Assembly: GCF_023221595.1 (NCBI RefSeq)
Contig: NZ_CP096563.1
Span: forward strand, 2,896,501 to 2,960,500
Origin: Rhodococcus qingshengii JCM 15477
GTDB taxonomy: Bacteria > Actinomycetota > Actinomycetes > Mycobacteriales > Mycobacteriaceae
Direction: 5' to 3'
Length of the DNA stretch: 64,000 nucleotides
Shown here: piece by piece, positions 31,846 to 40,626 of the stretch
Numbering within the stretch: position 1 is the first letter of the stretch
Layout of the letters: every line of letters begins with the position of its first letter
The notes under the pieces: generated by a model
The model's input: only the letters and a program-made list of their open reading frames with translations
Database searches by the model: none
Told to the model about the DNA's origin: nothing
Position numbers and translations under genes: made by a program

Positions 31846-33903
31846 GTGACCAGTCCCGCGCCAGAGCACTCAGCCGCCCCACTTCGGGTGCCCGCGGGGA
31901 CGACCGCCGGGACTGCAGTGCGCGAAGCCGGATACCCCACGAAGGGGCCCGACGTGATCGTCGTTGTCCGCGATGGCGAGGGAACGCTCAAGGATCTGTC
32001 GTGGACACCTGATGTCGATGTCGACGTCGAGCCGGTGGCAGCATCCACCGAAGACGGCCGCAGCGTCATCCGGCACTCCGCGGCCCACGTCCTCGCGCAG
32101 GCGGTTCAGAAAGAATTCCCCGACGCGAAGCTCGGCATCGGTCCGCCGATCAAGGACGGCTTCTACTACGACTTCGCGGTGGACCGCCCGTTCACTCCGG
32201 AGGATCTGGCCAAGCTCGAAAAGCGTATGAAGCAGATCATCAAGGGATCACAGCGCTTTTCGCGTCGAGTCGTCGATTCGATCGAGGACGCTCGGGTCGA
32301 GTTGGCCGACGAGCCCTTCAAGCTCGAATTGATCGACGACAAGTCCGGTATCGACGATCCCGAGATCATGGAGGTGGGCGGCAACGAGCTGACCATCTAC
32401 GACAATCTCGATCCTCGTACCGGCGACAAGATCTGGTCCGATCTGTGCCGCGGCCCGCACATTCCGACCACCAAGCACATCCCGGCCTTCAAGTTGACCC
32501 GAAGCTCCGCCGCCTACTGGCGTGGCAACCAGGACAACGCCGATCTTCAGCGTGTCTACGGCACCGCGTGGGAGTCCACCGAGGCTCAGGACGAATACCT
32601 CGAACTGCTCGCCGAGGCCGAGCGTCGTGATCACCGCAAGCTCGGTACCGAACTGGACCTCTTCAGCTTCCCCGACGAGCTCGGTTCGGGTCTGCCGGTG
32701 TTCCATCCCAAGGGCGGCATCATCCGCACCGAGATGGAGAACTACTCGCGCAGCCGCCACATCGAGGCGGGCTACGAGTTCGTCAACACTCCGCACATCA
32801 CCAAGGGGCATCTGTACGAGGTTTCCGGTCACCTCGACTGGTACCGCGACGGAATGTTCCCGGCGATGCACGTCGACGAGGAACTGAACGAGGACGGCAC
32901 CGTGCGCAAGCCGGGCCAGGACTACTACCTCAAGCCGATGAACTGCCCGATGCACAACCTGATCTTCCGTGCTCGCGGACGCTCGTACCGTGAATTGCCG
33001 TTGCGGCTCTTCGAATTCGGCTCGGTCTACCGCTACGAGAAGTCCGGCGTCATCCACGGCCTGACCCGCGTGCGCGGCATGACCCAGGACGACGCTCACA
33101 TCTACTGCACCCGTGAGCAGATGCGCGACGAGCTGACCACCACGCTGCAGTTCGTGCTGAACCTGCTCAAGGACTACGGCCTCGACGACTTCTACCTCGA
33201 GCTGTCCACCAAGAACCCGGACAAATTCGTCGGTAGCGACGACGTCTGGGAAGAGGCAACTGCAACCCTCGCCGAGGTCGGCGAAGCTTCCGGCCTGACT
33301 CTGGTGCCGGATCCGGGCGGAGCCGCCTTCTACGGTCCCAAGATTTCCGTCCAGGTCAAGGACGCCCTCGGCCGCACCTGGCAGATGTCGACCATCCAGC
33401 TCGACTTCAACCTGCCCGAGCGGTTCGAGCTCGAATACACCGGCAACGACGGCGTCAAGACTCGTCCGGTCATGATCCACCGCGCGCTGTTCGGCTCGAT
33501 CGAGCGGTTCTTCGGTGTCCTGACCGAGCACTACGCGGGCGCGTTCCCGGCGTGGCTGGCGCCGGTGCAGGTTGTCGGAATCCCGGTGGCCGAGGCCTTC
33601 GCCGATCACCTGTTCGACGTCACGAAGAAGCTCAAGGCAGCCGGTGTTCGCGCCGAGGTCGACTTCAGTGACGACCGTATGCAGAAGAAGATCCGTAATC
33701 ACACCACGCAAAAGGTCCCGTTCATGCTCCTCGCGGGCGAGCGTGACGTGGAGGCCGGCGCGGTCAGCTTCCGTTTCCGTGACGGCACGCAGATCAACGG
33801 CATTCCCGTCGACGACGCCGTCCGGATCATCACCGAGTGGATCGGCCGCCGCGAGAACGCCTCGCCGACAGCCGAACTGGTGCAGCCAAGCGTGGCGCAG
33901 TGA
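31846..33903 (+). CDS. thrS: Threonyl-tRNA synthetase
   Basis: Charges tRNA-Thr. The 685-residue protein has a TGS-like N-terminus (about residues 1-65), the editing SAD domain with [12 protein letters not shown] (about 75), a class II core with motif 2 around [23 protein letters not shown], the zinc Cys in MNCPMHN and a C-terminal anticodon-binding domain ([13 protein letters not shown]). GTG start after TAGGAGCACATCGCC. No T-box is visible in the 133-bp leader. It overlaps the HIT gene by 4 bp, which couples it to the PIM operon. Confidence 0.97.
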   Translation: MTSPAPEHSAAPLRVPAGTTAGTAVREAGYPTKGPDVIVVVRDGEGTLKDLSWTPDVDVDVEPVAASTEDGRSVIRHSAAHVLAQAVQKEFPDAKLGIGPPIKDGFYYDFAVDRPFTPEDLAKLEKRMKQIIKGSQRFSRRVVDSIEDARVELADEPFKLELIDDKSGIDDPEIMEVGGNELTIYDNLDPRTGDKIWSDLCRGPHIPTTKHIPAFKLTRSSAAYWRGNQDNADLQRVYGTAWESTEAQDEYLELLAEAERRDHRKLGTELDLFSFPDELGSGLPVFHPKGGIIRTEMENYSRSRHIEAGYEFVNTPHITKGHLYEVSGHLDWYRDGMFPAMHVDEELNEDGTVRKPGQDYYLKPMNCPMHNLIFRARGRSYRELPLRLFEFGSVYRYEKSGVIHGLTRVRGMTQDDAHIYCTREQMRDELTTTLQFVLNLLKDYGLDDFYLELSTKNPDKFVGSDDVWEEATATLAEVGEASGLTLVPDPGGAAFYGPKISVQVKDALGRTWQMSTIQLDFNLPERFELEYTGNDGVKTRPVMIHRALFGSIERFFGVLTEHYAGAFPAWLAPVQVVGIPVAEAFADHLFDVTKKLKAAGVRAEVDFSDDRMQKKIRNHTTQKVPFMLLAGERDVEAGAVSFRFRDGTQINGIPVDDAVRIITEWIGRRENASPTAELVQPSVAQ

Positions 33904-34454
33904 GCGCCCCCGGTGACGACGGTCCGGGTTCGCTGATCGACCACGGCGTCGGTGACCCTGACCATTTGCAGCGCATTTGGTCGCCGCATCGGATGTCGTA
34001 CATCACCGAGGCGCCCAACACCCCGGGCACGACGGGTGAACCGTTCATCGACATTCCGAAGATGTCGGACGAAGAAGGACTGATCGTTGCCCGCGGTGAG
34101 CATGTCTATGCGGTTCTGAACCTGTATCCGTACAACCCGGGGCACCTGATGGTGGTTCCGTACCGCAAGGTCGCGGCACTCGAAGACCTGACGCCGGAGG
34201 AGAGCGCCGAGTTGATGGCGTTCACCCAGCAGGCGTTGCGGGTGATCAAGAGCGTGTCGAATCCTCACGGATTCAACGTCGGCCTGAATCTCGGTGCCGC
34301 TGCGGGCGGTTCGCTGTCCGAGCACCTTCACCAACACGTAGTGCCACGTTGGGGCGGCGACGCCAACTTCATCACCGTGCTCGGTGGGGTCAAGGTGATG
34401 CCGCAATTGCTGCGGGAGACCAGGGGACTACTCGCCGGTGCCTGGCAACAATAG
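33900..34454 (+). CDS. HIT-family Ap4A phosphorylase (Rv2613c-like)
   Basis: A 184-residue histidine-triad protein with the HxHxH motif in [13 protein letters not shown] and the nucleotide-binding [17 protein letters not shown] segment. The M. tuberculosis homologue cleaves diadenosine tetraphosphate with phosphate. Placement after thrS fits, since aminoacyl-tRNA synthetases are a source of Ap4A. GTG start in a 4-bp GTGA overlap with thrS. Confidence 0.9.
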   Translation: MSAPGDDGPGSLIDHGVGDPDHLQRIWSPHRMSYITEAPNTPGTTGEPFIDIPKMSDEEGLIVARGEHVYAVLNLYPYNPGHLMVVPYRKVAALEDLTPEESAELMAFTQQALRVIKSVSNPHGFNVGLNLGAAAGGSLSEHLHQHVVPRWGGDANFITVLGGVKVMPQLLRETRGLLAGAWQQ

Positions 34455-34535
34455 GTTGACGCATCCGGCTTCATGGCAGGATGCATTGCTGCAACGAGTT
34501 CCGAACCGGAACTCACGACGGGGAGGGTTCCTGCG

Positions 34536-35213
34536 GTGTTGAGCTTCTTCGGGCGCGCATCGGTGTCCAAGGTGACGGCACCTATGGGGAAGGCGCTGGT
34601 CAAGACCGGTCTGACGCCGGACTCGGTGACGGTGATCGGCACGGTGGCAAGCGTCGCCGGTGCGGTGACGCTGTTTCCGTCCGGACATCTGTTCTGGGGA
34701 ACCATGTTCATCTGGTTCTTCGTCATGTTCGACATGCTCGACGGCGCAATGGCTCGTGCTCGCGGCGGCGGAACGCGGTACGGGGCGGTACTGGACGCGA
34801 CCTGCGACCGCGTAGCCGACGGCGCGATTTTTGCCGGCCTGGCCTGGTGGGCGGTTTACCACGAGAACAGCAAGTGGCTGCTCGTCGCGACGCTCATCTG
34901 CCTCGTCACCTCGCAGGTCATCTCGTACGCGAAGGCGCGCGCGGAGGCGAGCGGGCTGACTGCGGACGGCGGGTGGATCGAGCGCCCGGACCGACTGATC
35001 ATCGTGTTGGTCGGATCTGGCCTGACAGGTATGGGTCTACCGTGGGCGATTCACATCGCGATGTGGGTACTTGCCGCCGGAAGTATCGTGACGGTCTTCC
35101 AACGAGTGCTCGCGGTGCGCAATTCGCCTGGCGCTCGGGAACTTCTGCCGATCGCCCCGGCCGCATCGACGGTCGAAGGTGCGCCGGACACGGACGGCGA
35201 GGCAGAGAAATGA
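34536..35213 (+). CDS. pgsA: Phosphatidylinositol phosphate synthase
   Basis: A 225-residue CDP-alcohol phosphotransferase of the inner membrane. It joins CDP-diacylglycerol and myo-inositol 3-phosphate to give PI-phosphate, precursor of PI, PIMs and LAM. The full motif DGxxARxxxxxxxxGxxxDxxxD runs from DMLDGAMARARGGG to GAVLDATCD (about residues 65-90). About six membrane helices. GTG start behind GGGAGGG. Rv2612c homologue by family and order. Confidence 0.94.
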   Translation: MLSFFGRASVSKVTAPMGKALVKTGLTPDSVTVIGTVASVAGAVTLFPSGHLFWGTMFIWFFVMFDMLDGAMARARGGGTRYGAVLDATCDRVADGAIFAGLAWWAVYHENSKWLLVATLICLVTSQVISYAKARAEASGLTADGGWIERPDRLIIVLVGSGLTGMGLPWAIHIAMWVLAAGSIVTVFQRVLAVRNSPGARELLPIAPAASTVEGAPDTDGEAEK

Positions 35214-36112
35214 GCTTTGCCGAGCGTGCAACAGATCTGGGATACGCCGCGGGTTGGCGTCTGGTGCGAAGCCTGCCGGAATCGGTGGCGGTCAAGCTGT
35301 TCGACGCCGGAGCGGATTTCGCGGTACGCAAGGGCGGACCCGAACAACTCAGGAAGAACCTCGCGAGAGTTCTGGGCACGACGCCGGAGCAAGTTCCGGA
35401 TCAGTTGATCAAGGATTCGATGCGCTCGTACGCCCGGTATTGGCGTGAGGCGTTTCGTCTTCCGTCGATGGACCTGGTCGCGACAGGTAAGGCGCTGCAT
35501 GCGCTGGTCGAGGGCCAAGAACATCTGGAAAAGGCAATGGCGGCAGGTCATGGCGCGGTATTGGCGTTGCCTCACAGCGGTAATTGGGACATGGCCGGCG
35601 TGTGGTGCGTTCAGCAGTGGGGCGGGTTGACCTCCGTTGCCGAGCGGCTCAAGCCCGAATCCCTGTACGAACGGTTCGTCGACTATCGCGAGAGTCTCGG
35701 CTTCGAGATCTTCCCGCTCAGCGGCGGGGAGCATCCTCCGTTCGTCGAACTCTCCAAGCATCTGCGCGAGAACAAGATCGTGTGCCTGTTGGGGGAGCGC
35801 GATCTGGCGAAGAAGGGTGTGCCCGTCACGTTCTTCGGAGAACCCACTCGCATGCCCGCCGGCCCGGCGAAGCTCGCGATCGACACCGGCGCGCCGCTGC
35901 TACCGGTCCACTGCTGGTTCACACCCGACGGATGGGGCTTCAAGATCGACCCGCCGATCGACGTATCCGGCGGAGTCGGCCCGGCCACGCAAGCACTTGC
36001 CGACCGTTTCGCGGTCAACATCGCAGCGCACCCCGCTGACTGGCACATGCTTCAACCGCTGTGGCGCTCGGACCTTTCCGAATCGCGGCTCGCCCGCATG
36101 GAGGGTGAATGA
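35210..36112 (+). CDS. patA: Phosphatidylinositol mannoside acyltransferase
   Basis: A 300-residue lysophospholipid-type acyltransferase (LpxL/HtrB fold) that acylates the 6-position of the mannose added by PimA (Rv2611c type). The catalytic HxxxxD appears as HSGNWD (about residue 123), with ERDLAKKGVPVTFFGEP as the second conserved block. It is coupled by ATGA overlaps to pgsA upstream and pimA downstream and acts at the cytoplasmic membrane face. Confidence 0.93.
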   Translation: MSFAERATDLGYAAGWRLVRSLPESVAVKLFDAGADFAVRKGGPEQLRKNLARVLGTTPEQVPDQLIKDSMRSYARYWREAFRLPSMDLVATGKALHALVEGQEHLEKAMAAGHGAVLALPHSGNWDMAGVWCVQQWGGLTSVAERLKPESLYERFVDYRESLGFEIFPLSGGEHPPFVELSKHLRENKIVCLLGERDLAKKGVPVTFFGEPTRMPAGPAKLAIDTGAPLLPVHCWFTPDGWGFKIDPPIDVSGGVGPATQALADRFAVNIAAHPADWHMLQPLWRSDLSESRLARMEGE

Positions 36113-37236
36113 AAATCGGCATGATCTGCCCGTACTCCTTCGACGTCCCCGGCGGCGTCCAGGCGCACGTGGTGGATCTGGCCGAGGTGCTGATCGAACG
36201 TGGTCACAAAGTGAGTGTGCTTGCGCCGTCGTCCGATGACGACGAGTTGCCGGATTTTGTGGTTTCCGCAGGTAAAGCCGTCGCGATTCCCTACAACGGT
36301 TCTGTTGCGCGGTTGTCTTTCGGCCCGACGGCGAACAACCGCCTCCGCAAGTTCATCGCGGAAGGTGACTTCGACGTTCTACATATCCACGAACCCAATG
36401 CGCCGAGTCTGTCCATGCTCGCGTTGCGCATCGCGGAAGGCCCGATCGTCGCCACCTTCCACACGTCGACCACGAAGTCGTTGGTGCTGAGCACGTTTCA
36501 GGGTGTCTTGGCTCCGTATCTCGAGAAGATCAGCGGCCGGATCGCAGTCTCGGAGTTGGCGCGTCGTTGGCAGGTCGAGTCTCTCGGATCCGACGCGGTC
36601 GAGATCCCCAACGGCGTCGATGTCGCAGCGTTTGCCGAGGCCGATCTGTTGCCCGGCTACCCGCGCGAGGGCGGAACCATTCTGTTCCTCGGTCGCTACG
36701 ACGAACCGCGCAAGGGGATGGCCGTCCTCCTCGGTGCGCTGCCGGAGTTGGTCGAGCGTCATCCGGACCTCGAAGTGATCGTGGTCGGACGCGGCGACGA
36801 GGAGAAACTCCGCAAAGAGGCGGGTAAGTACTTCAAGCATCTCCGCCTGCTCGGGCAGGTCAGTGACGAGGAGAAAGCGTCGGCGCTTCGCAGTGCGGAC
36901 GTCTACTGCGCGCCCAATCTCGGCGGTGAGAGCTTCGGGATCGTGCTGGTCGAGGCCATGGCGGCTGGCACTGCCGTCGTGGCCAGTGAGTTGGACGCTT
37001 TTCGCCGTGTTCTTCGCGACGGTCAGGCCGGCTTGCTGGTCCCCATCGGGAACTCCGATGCCTTGGCCGAGGCAATCGATTCCGTTCTCGGTGACCCGGA
37101 TCGACGACGCGCGCTGGTCAACACCGCGACAAGTGTTGTTGCCGAATACGACTGGCCGGTGGTGGCCGAACAGATCCTGCGTGTCTACGAGACCGTCACG
37201 GTTGGCGGCACCGGCGTACGCGTGGTGGGTTCATGA
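36109..37236 (+). CDS. pimA: Phosphatidylinositol alpha-mannosyltransferase
   Basis: GT4 enzyme that transfers mannose from GDP-mannose to the inositol 2-position of PI, the first PIM step. The 375-residue protein has the GT-B fold: the N-terminal CPYSFDVPGGVQAHV substrate loop (residues 5-19), FHTSTTKS, and the donor-site block RYDEPRKGMAVLLGALPEL with C-terminal GESFGIVLVEAMAAGTAVVAS carrying the E-x7-E motif. ATGA overlaps on both sides. Confidence 0.96.
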   Translation: MKIGMICPYSFDVPGGVQAHVVDLAEVLIERGHKVSVLAPSSDDDELPDFVVSAGKAVAIPYNGSVARLSFGPTANNRLRKFIAEGDFDVLHIHEPNAPSLSMLALRIAEGPIVATFHTSTTKSLVLSTFQGVLAPYLEKISGRIAVSELARRWQVESLGSDAVEIPNGVDVAAFAEADLLPGYPREGGTILFLGRYDEPRKGMAVLLGALPELVERHPDLEVIVVGRGDEEKLRKEAGKYFKHLRLLGQVSDEEKASALRSADVYCAPNLGGESFGIVLVEAMAAGTAVVASELDAFRRVLRDGQAGLLVPIGNSDALAEAIDSVLGDPDRRRALVNTATSVVAEYDWPVVAEQILRVYETVTVGGTGVRVVGS

Positions 37237-38255
37237 CCTTCTCCGCTCTGACAATCTTCATTCTCGGGCTCGTCGCTGCCGTCGTCCTGGTCGTCGGACT
37301 GTGGGCGTACGGGACGGCGAACCGACTCGATCGACTGCATGTGCGTTCGGATCAGTCGTGGTTGGCGCTCGATGCGGCTCTGTCCCGTCGTGCCGCGGTT
37401 GTCCGCGCGGCGGCTGTGGACATGAGCGCCGACGACGCCCGCAGATACGTCACCTTGGCGGACGCCGCCGAACGTGCGGATCGTCAGGATCGCGAGCTTG
37501 CCGAGAACCGGCTGTCCAATGCTCTTGCTGCCTATGGCACGACGTCGCTGCGACCTCAACTGGTCGCCGAACTGGCCGATGCCGAGGCGCGCGTGCTGAT
37601 CGCCCGGCGGTTCCACAACGACGCGGTGCGAGACACTCTCGCGTTGCGTACGCGTCGACTTGTTCGCTGGCTACATCTCGGTGGAACGGCACCGCTGCCT
37701 CAGTATTTCGAGATCTCCGAGCGCACGACCGCGGCGGCGGTGCCCGAGGGCATCACCGTGGATACGTCACGGACCTCTGCTCGCGTGGTGATGCTGGACG
37801 AGGACGATCGGGTGCTGCTGTTGCGCGGGCACGATCCCAAGATCCCGAACACTTACTTCTGGTTCACCGTCGGCGGCGGGCTCGAACGGGGCGAACACCT
37901 GCGGGCGGCTGCCGTTCGTGAGATCGAGGAGGAGACCGGATTCGTCGTGGCTCCGGAGAATCTGCGAGGTCCGCTCTGGCGTCGTGTGGCAATTTTCCCG
38001 TTCGACGGTGAGCTGATCCGTTCGGAAGAGCTGTTCTTCGCTACGCGCACTCACGGCTTCGAGCCGGTCTTCCAAGGCCACACGGAATTGGAGCAGCGTG
38101 CCATCACCGGCCATCGCTGGTGCAGCGCCGACGAGATCCGCCAATTGGCCAAGTCCGGTGAGCCGGTCTACCCGTTGGATCTGGCAAACCTCCTGGTGGA
38201 AGCGGCGACGATCGCGGACGGTACCGAGGATCCGGAAGTGCGTTCCATCCGCTGA
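37233..38255 (+). CDS. Membrane-anchored LemA-like / Nudix hydrolase fusion
   Basis: A 340-residue protein (Rv2609c position). Residues 5-27 form one membrane helix. Residues about 30-160 resemble LemA (ANRLDRLHVRSDQSWLALDAALSRRAAVVRAAA, then an extended helical bundle). Residues about 180-330 are a Nudix domain with the box GGGLERGEHLRAAAVREIEEETGF, all metal-binding Glu present. Last gene of the coupled PIM operon. Its substrate may be a nucleoside diphosphate derivative made in PIM synthesis, but nothing in the sequence proves this. Confidence 0.8.
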   Translation: MTFSALTIFILGLVAAVVLVVGLWAYGTANRLDRLHVRSDQSWLALDAALSRRAAVVRAAAVDMSADDARRYVTLADAAERADRQDRELAENRLSNALAAYGTTSLRPQLVAELADAEARVLIARRFHNDAVRDTLALRTRRLVRWLHLGGTAPLPQYFEISERTTAAAVPEGITVDTSRTSARVVMLDEDDRVLLLRGHDPKIPNTYFWFTVGGGLERGEHLRAAAVREIEEETGFVVAPENLRGPLWRRVAIFPFDGELIRSEELFFATRTHGFEPVFQGHTELEQRAITGHRWCSADEIRQLAKSGEPVYPLDLANLLVEAATIADGTEDPEVRSIR

Positions 38256-38426
38256 TCCTTCGGTCGTTCAGTTCTCGCGGGCAGTTTAAGGCCAGCAATG
38301 GCAAATTGGATACGGAATCGAAGGCCGGTTAGTCCTAGAGTTCTGGCCAGAGGCCTCCGCGCGAATGAACTCGTGTGTTCGCCGTGCCTTGTTTCTTTCG
38401 TCACGCCACTACTGCAGGAGTTTGCT

Positions 38427-39335
38427 GTGAGCACCCCCGACTCTGCCCCCACCACCGCCATCGGCACCGCCCGCGTCAAGCGCGGCATGGCTGAAATGCT
38501 CAAGGGCGGTGTGATCATGGACGTGGTCACCGCTGAGCAGGCCAAGATCGCCGAAGACGCCGGCGCCGTTGCCGTCATGGCACTCGAGCGGGTCCCCGCA
38601 GACATTCGCGCACAGGGCGGCGTCTCGCGCATGAGTGACCCGGACATGATCGACAGCATCATCTCCACCGTCAGCATTCCCGTCATGGCGAAGGCACGCA
38701 TCGGTCACTTCGTCGAAGCGCAGATCCTGCAGAGCCTCGGCGTCGACTACATCGACGAGTCCGAGGTCCTGACCCCGGCCGACTACGCCAACCACATCGA
38801 CAAGTGGAAGTTCACCGCTCCCTTCGTCTGTGGCGCCACCAACCTCGGTGAAGCGCTCCGTCGCATCAACGAAGGCGCGGCCATGATCCGCTCGAAGGGT
38901 GAAGCAGGCACCGGAGACGTCTCCAACGCCACCACCCACATGCGCACCATCCGAGGCGAGATCCGCCGGTTGACCTCGCTGAGCGAGGACGAACTGTACG
39001 TAGCCGCCAAGGAACTGCAGGCCCCGTACGAACTGGTCGTCGAGGTCGCCAAGGCCGGCAAGCTGCCTGTCACCATGTTCACCGCGGGCGGCATCGCGAC
39101 CCCGGCAGACGCTGCCATGATGATGCAGCTCGGCGCCGAGGGCGTGTTCGTCGGATCGGGCATCTTCAAGTCCGGCAACCCGAAGCAGCGCGCCGAGGCC
39201 ATCGTCAAGGCCACCACGTTCTACGACGACCCGGACGTGCTCGCCAAGGTCTCGCGCGGACTCGGCGAGGCAATGGTCGGTATCAACGTCGACGACCTGC
39301 CTGTCGGACACCGCCTCGCAGAGCGCGGTTGGTGA
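38427..39335 (+). CDS. pdxS: Pyridoxal 5'-phosphate synthase, PdxS subunit
   Basis: Builds PLP from ribose 5-phosphate, glyceraldehyde 3-phosphate and ammonia supplied by PdxT. The 302-residue (beta/alpha)8 protein has [19 protein letters not shown], the Lys-containing [15 protein letters not shown] and [12 protein letters not shown] [14 protein letters not shown] segments. GTG 38427 with CAGGAG six bases upstream; the longer in-frame start is unsupported. pdxT lies 5.3 kb downstream rather than adjacent. Confidence 0.96.
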   Translation: MSTPDSAPTTAIGTARVKRGMAEMLKGGVIMDVVTAEQAKIAEDAGAVAVMALERVPADIRAQGGVSRMSDPDMIDSIISTVSIPVMAKARIGHFVEAQILQSLGVDYIDESEVLTPADYANHIDKWKFTAPFVCGATNLGEALRRINEGAAMIRSKGEAGTGDVSNATTHMRTIRGEIRRLTSLSEDELYVAAKELQAPYELVVEVAKAGKLPVTMFTAGGIATPADAAMMMQLGAEGVFVGSGIFKSGNPKQRAEAIVKATTFYDDPDVLAKVSRGLGEAMVGINVDDLPVGHRLAERGW

Positions 39336-39380
39336 CAGCAGGTTCGACGACCGGGCCCAGTGCCTGAAAGTCCTCACAGA

Positions 39381-39420
39381 CGAAGGGGCGGCGGTTGCGT
39401 TGGCAACCGCCGCCCCTTCG
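39381..39420. terminator. Terminator between pdxS and ridA
   Basis: An 18-bp perfect stem (CGAAGGGGCGGCGGTTGC against GCAACCGCCGCCCCTTCG) with a GTTG loop, between convergent genes. Confidence 0.92.
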
Positions 39421-39436
39421 GGGTGTGGCAGACCGA

Positions 39437-39913
39437 TCAGATGCTGTCCGATACCTCGAACACGAACTCGACCTCGACGGCACTGTTTCGGGGTAGTTCG
39501 GCGACGCCGATCGCTGAGCGGGCGTGTTGTCCAGCCGAACCGAAGATCTCGGCCAGCAGGTCGGACGCACCGTTGATCACCTGGGGTTGCTGCGAAAATC
39601 CCGATCCGGAAGCAACAAATCCAACGACCTTGACGACCCGAACGATGCGATCGAGCCCGACCAAGGCATCGACTGCCGCGAGTCCGTTGAGAGTGCACAA
39701 CCGCGCCGCCTGGGCGGCGTCTTCGACGGAGACGCCCTCGCCCAACTTACCGATGCACGTCGTAGTGCCGTCGACGAGCGGCAATTGCCCCGACGTGTAG
39801 ACGTATGACCCCGTCTGAACGGCGGGGAGGTATGAGCCTGCGGGGGTGGCAACAGGCGGGAGGGTCAGGTCGAGTGCGGCGAGTCGTGCGGTCCAGGTAC
39901 TTGCGTCGTTCAT
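39437..39913 (-). CDS. RidA/YjgF family protein
   Basis: A 158-residue protein of the RidA family, which hydrolyses reactive 2-imino/enamine intermediates from PLP enzymes. YTSGQLPLVDG and the C-terminal PRNSAVEVEFVFEV strand are visible; the usual RxxV-x-V Arg near the C-terminus is not the canonical IEAVAV-type ending, so this is one of the divergent subfamilies. ATG 39913 behind GAGGAACCG. Next to pdxS, whose PLP product feeds the enzymes RidA protects. Confidence 0.85.
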   Translation of the reverse strand: MNDASTWTARLAALDLTLPPVATPAGSYLPAVQTGSYVYTSGQLPLVDGTTTCIGKLGEGVSVEDAAQAARLCTLNGLAAVDALVGLDRIVRVVKVVGFVASGSGFSQQPQVINGASDLLAEIFGSAGQHARSAIGVAELPRNSAVEVEFVFEVSDSI

Positions 39914-40075
39914 CGGTTCCTCAATGGGTTCTTTTGTCCGGGAATGGTGTTCGAGTCTGTCATCGGGAGTCTCGGCAAGTCCAAGTCGTATTTGCGCCCA
40001 CCCCATCACTTTTGGTGATATTCGCCGTCGTCGGATTCAAAATGGTGTTCGAGTTGGCCACCTAAACTGTGTCGT

Positions 40076-40498
40076 ATGTCGTCAATTCGTAACATCTCAC
40101 TGGGGATACCTGTCCGTTCCGGTCACATACTCATACTCGACGGCACGGACTCTGTCACGGGGGAGAACTTTCATCGATTGATCGGTGGCGGTATCGAGTT
40201 CGGTGAGACGGCCGAGGCAGCGCTGCGGCGCGAGTTCGCGGAGGAACTCGGCGTCACGTTGGGAAGCGTCGAGTTGCTCGAGGTCGTAGAGAACATCTTC
40301 GAGTTCGAGGGGCGACCTGGGCATGAGATTGTCCATGTCTTTGGAGTCGACTCGGCTGACATCGATGCGTTTCCGCTCGACGTGCAACTCCGAGTCCTAG
40401 ACGAAGGTAGTCCAGTCCACTGGGTATTGAGTGGTGGGTCCGACCGCCCTATCTACCCGGCCGAAGCTGCCCGCATTATCAACGCCCTGGTTCAGTAG
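40076..40498 (+). CDS. Nudix hydrolase
   Basis: A 140-residue single-domain Nudix protein. The box is GGGIEFGETAEAALRREFAEELGV (about residues 38-61) with all catalytic Glu present. No ribosome-binding site precedes ATG 40076; TAAACT at 40062-40067 could be the -10 of a leaderless transcript. Substrate unknown. Confidence 0.86.
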   Translation: MSSIRNISLGIPVRSGHILILDGTDSVTGENFHRLIGGGIEFGETAEAALRREFAEELGVTLGSVELLEVVENIFEFEGRPGHEIVHVFGVDSADIDAFPLDVQLRVLDEGSPVHWVLSGGSDRPIYPAEAARIINALVQ

Positions 40499-40597
40499 GG
40501 GAATCCGTTGCCGGAACACGAGTGGCCGCAAAGGTTGCTCCGCAACAATTTTCGGTCAATCAGGATTGTTCGGACTGATTCCTGGAAAGCATGGATA

Positions 40598-40613
40598 TCG
40601 AACGTATATTCGA
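40598..40613. promoter_or_regulatory. LexA/SOS-box-like site before the HNH gene
   Basis: TCGAACGTATATTCGA matches the actinobacterial SOS consensus TCGAACnnnnGTTCGA with one mismatch. It lies 14 bp before the start codon. Confidence 0.6.
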
Positions 40614-40626
40614 ATAATGTTGAGGA

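Noticed and set aside
32248..33711. 487-codon frame antisense to thrS
   Set aside because: Mirror of a conserved synthetase codon pattern; no motif.
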